DNA of 64,000 nt from an uncultured Roseovarius sp. Lineage in GTDB: Bacteria; Pseudomonadota; Alphaproteobacteria; Rhodobacterales; Rhodobacteraceae. Numbering within the stretch: position 1 is the first letter of the stretch; each line of letters begins with the position of its first letter. Position numbers and translations under genes: made by a program. The stretch covers positions 186,001-250,000 of the forward strand of contig CANMFU010000002.1 of assembly GCA_947497295.1 (NCBI GenBank). The letters run 5' to 3'. Under the pieces are notes generated by a model, which made no database searches, was not told the DNA's origin, and saw nothing but the letters and a program-made list of their open reading frames with translations. Of this stretch, positions 63,988-64,000 are shown piece by piece.

Positions 63988-64000
63988 GCGCGCCATATCA

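Overview
The window reads as a chromosomal segment of a GC-rich alphaproteobacterium of the Rhodobacterales (Roseobacter/Rhodobacter type). The basis is an ethylmalonyl-CoA mutase gene, the rnhB-ccrM pair with GANTC sites in the ccrM promoter, a glyQ-small membrane protein-glyS-ppdK operon, a 310-residue FolB fusion, a DUF4170-waaA-lpxK block and a mutY/DUF721/dsbA neighbourhood. All of these are familiar arrangements in that group. No rRNA, tRNA or CRISPR array was recognised.

Layout. 1-13.7 kb: housekeeping genes: ecm, a GNAT acetyltransferase, a DUF2244 membrane protein, yqeY divergent from carA, a large family-2 glycosyltransferase carrying a MshEN-like N-terminus, a GntR regulator divergent from a pyrimidine-5'-nucleotidase-like HAD gene, a ubiquinone-type hydroxylase, a class V aminotransferase, and two overlapping Lrp/AsnC regulators divergent from ilvC. 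13.7-15.7 kb: a scar of decayed insertion sequences, in which an IS3-type remnant appears to sit inside a broken zinc-ribbon transposase-like gene. 15.8-26 kb: an EamA exporter, folP and a FolB fusion, a SleB-type cell-wall hydrolase, and the ppdK/glyS/DUF6446-like/glyQ operon. 26-34 kb: a trypsin-fold protein that has lost its catalytic triad, a lipid-A block (MsbA-type ABC exporter, DUF4170, waaA, lpxK), a CaiB-type CoA-transferase and a DsbA-like oxidoreductase. 34-41 kb: a DUF721 protein, mutY, alkB, an Old-Yellow-Enzyme-family oxidoreductase, ccrM and rnhB. 41-49 kb: small exported proteins, a membrane-anchored winged-helix protein, a Na+/H+ antiporter with a cyclic-nucleotide-binding domain divergent from a tandem universal stress protein, and a two-component system divergent from an EF-hand protein. 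50-61 kb: a GMC oxidoreductase, an RND efflux pair, an FtsH/CbpA/CbpM proteostasis operon, and a peroxiredoxin divergent from an OxyR-like regulator. 61-64 kb: an octaheme cytochrome c with a cytochrome b partner, then an IS1182-type transposase remnant.

The genes are mostly chromosomal core. Translational coupling is frequent: TGATG or ATGA/GTGA overlaps join the Lrp pair, glyQ/DUF6446-like, waaA/lpxK, dsbA/CoA-transferase, the response regulator and its kinase, RND adaptor/pump, and ftsH/cbpA/cbpM. Accessory or decayed DNA is confined to 13.7-15.7 kb, perhaps 49.2-50.0 kb, and the right edge.

The most interesting signals are: a glycosyltransferase with a 24-5-24 residue MshEN arrangement (a candidate cyclic-di-GMP input) behind a CtrA-like box; an OxyR homologue that keeps the peroxidatic cysteine but has tyrosine in place of the resolving cysteine; a trypsin-fold protein lacking all three catalytic residues; a membrane protein ending in an OmpR-like winged helix; a FolB-amino-acid-kinase-like fusion; a predicted leaderless HAD gene; and a repeat shared by two distant intergenic regions.
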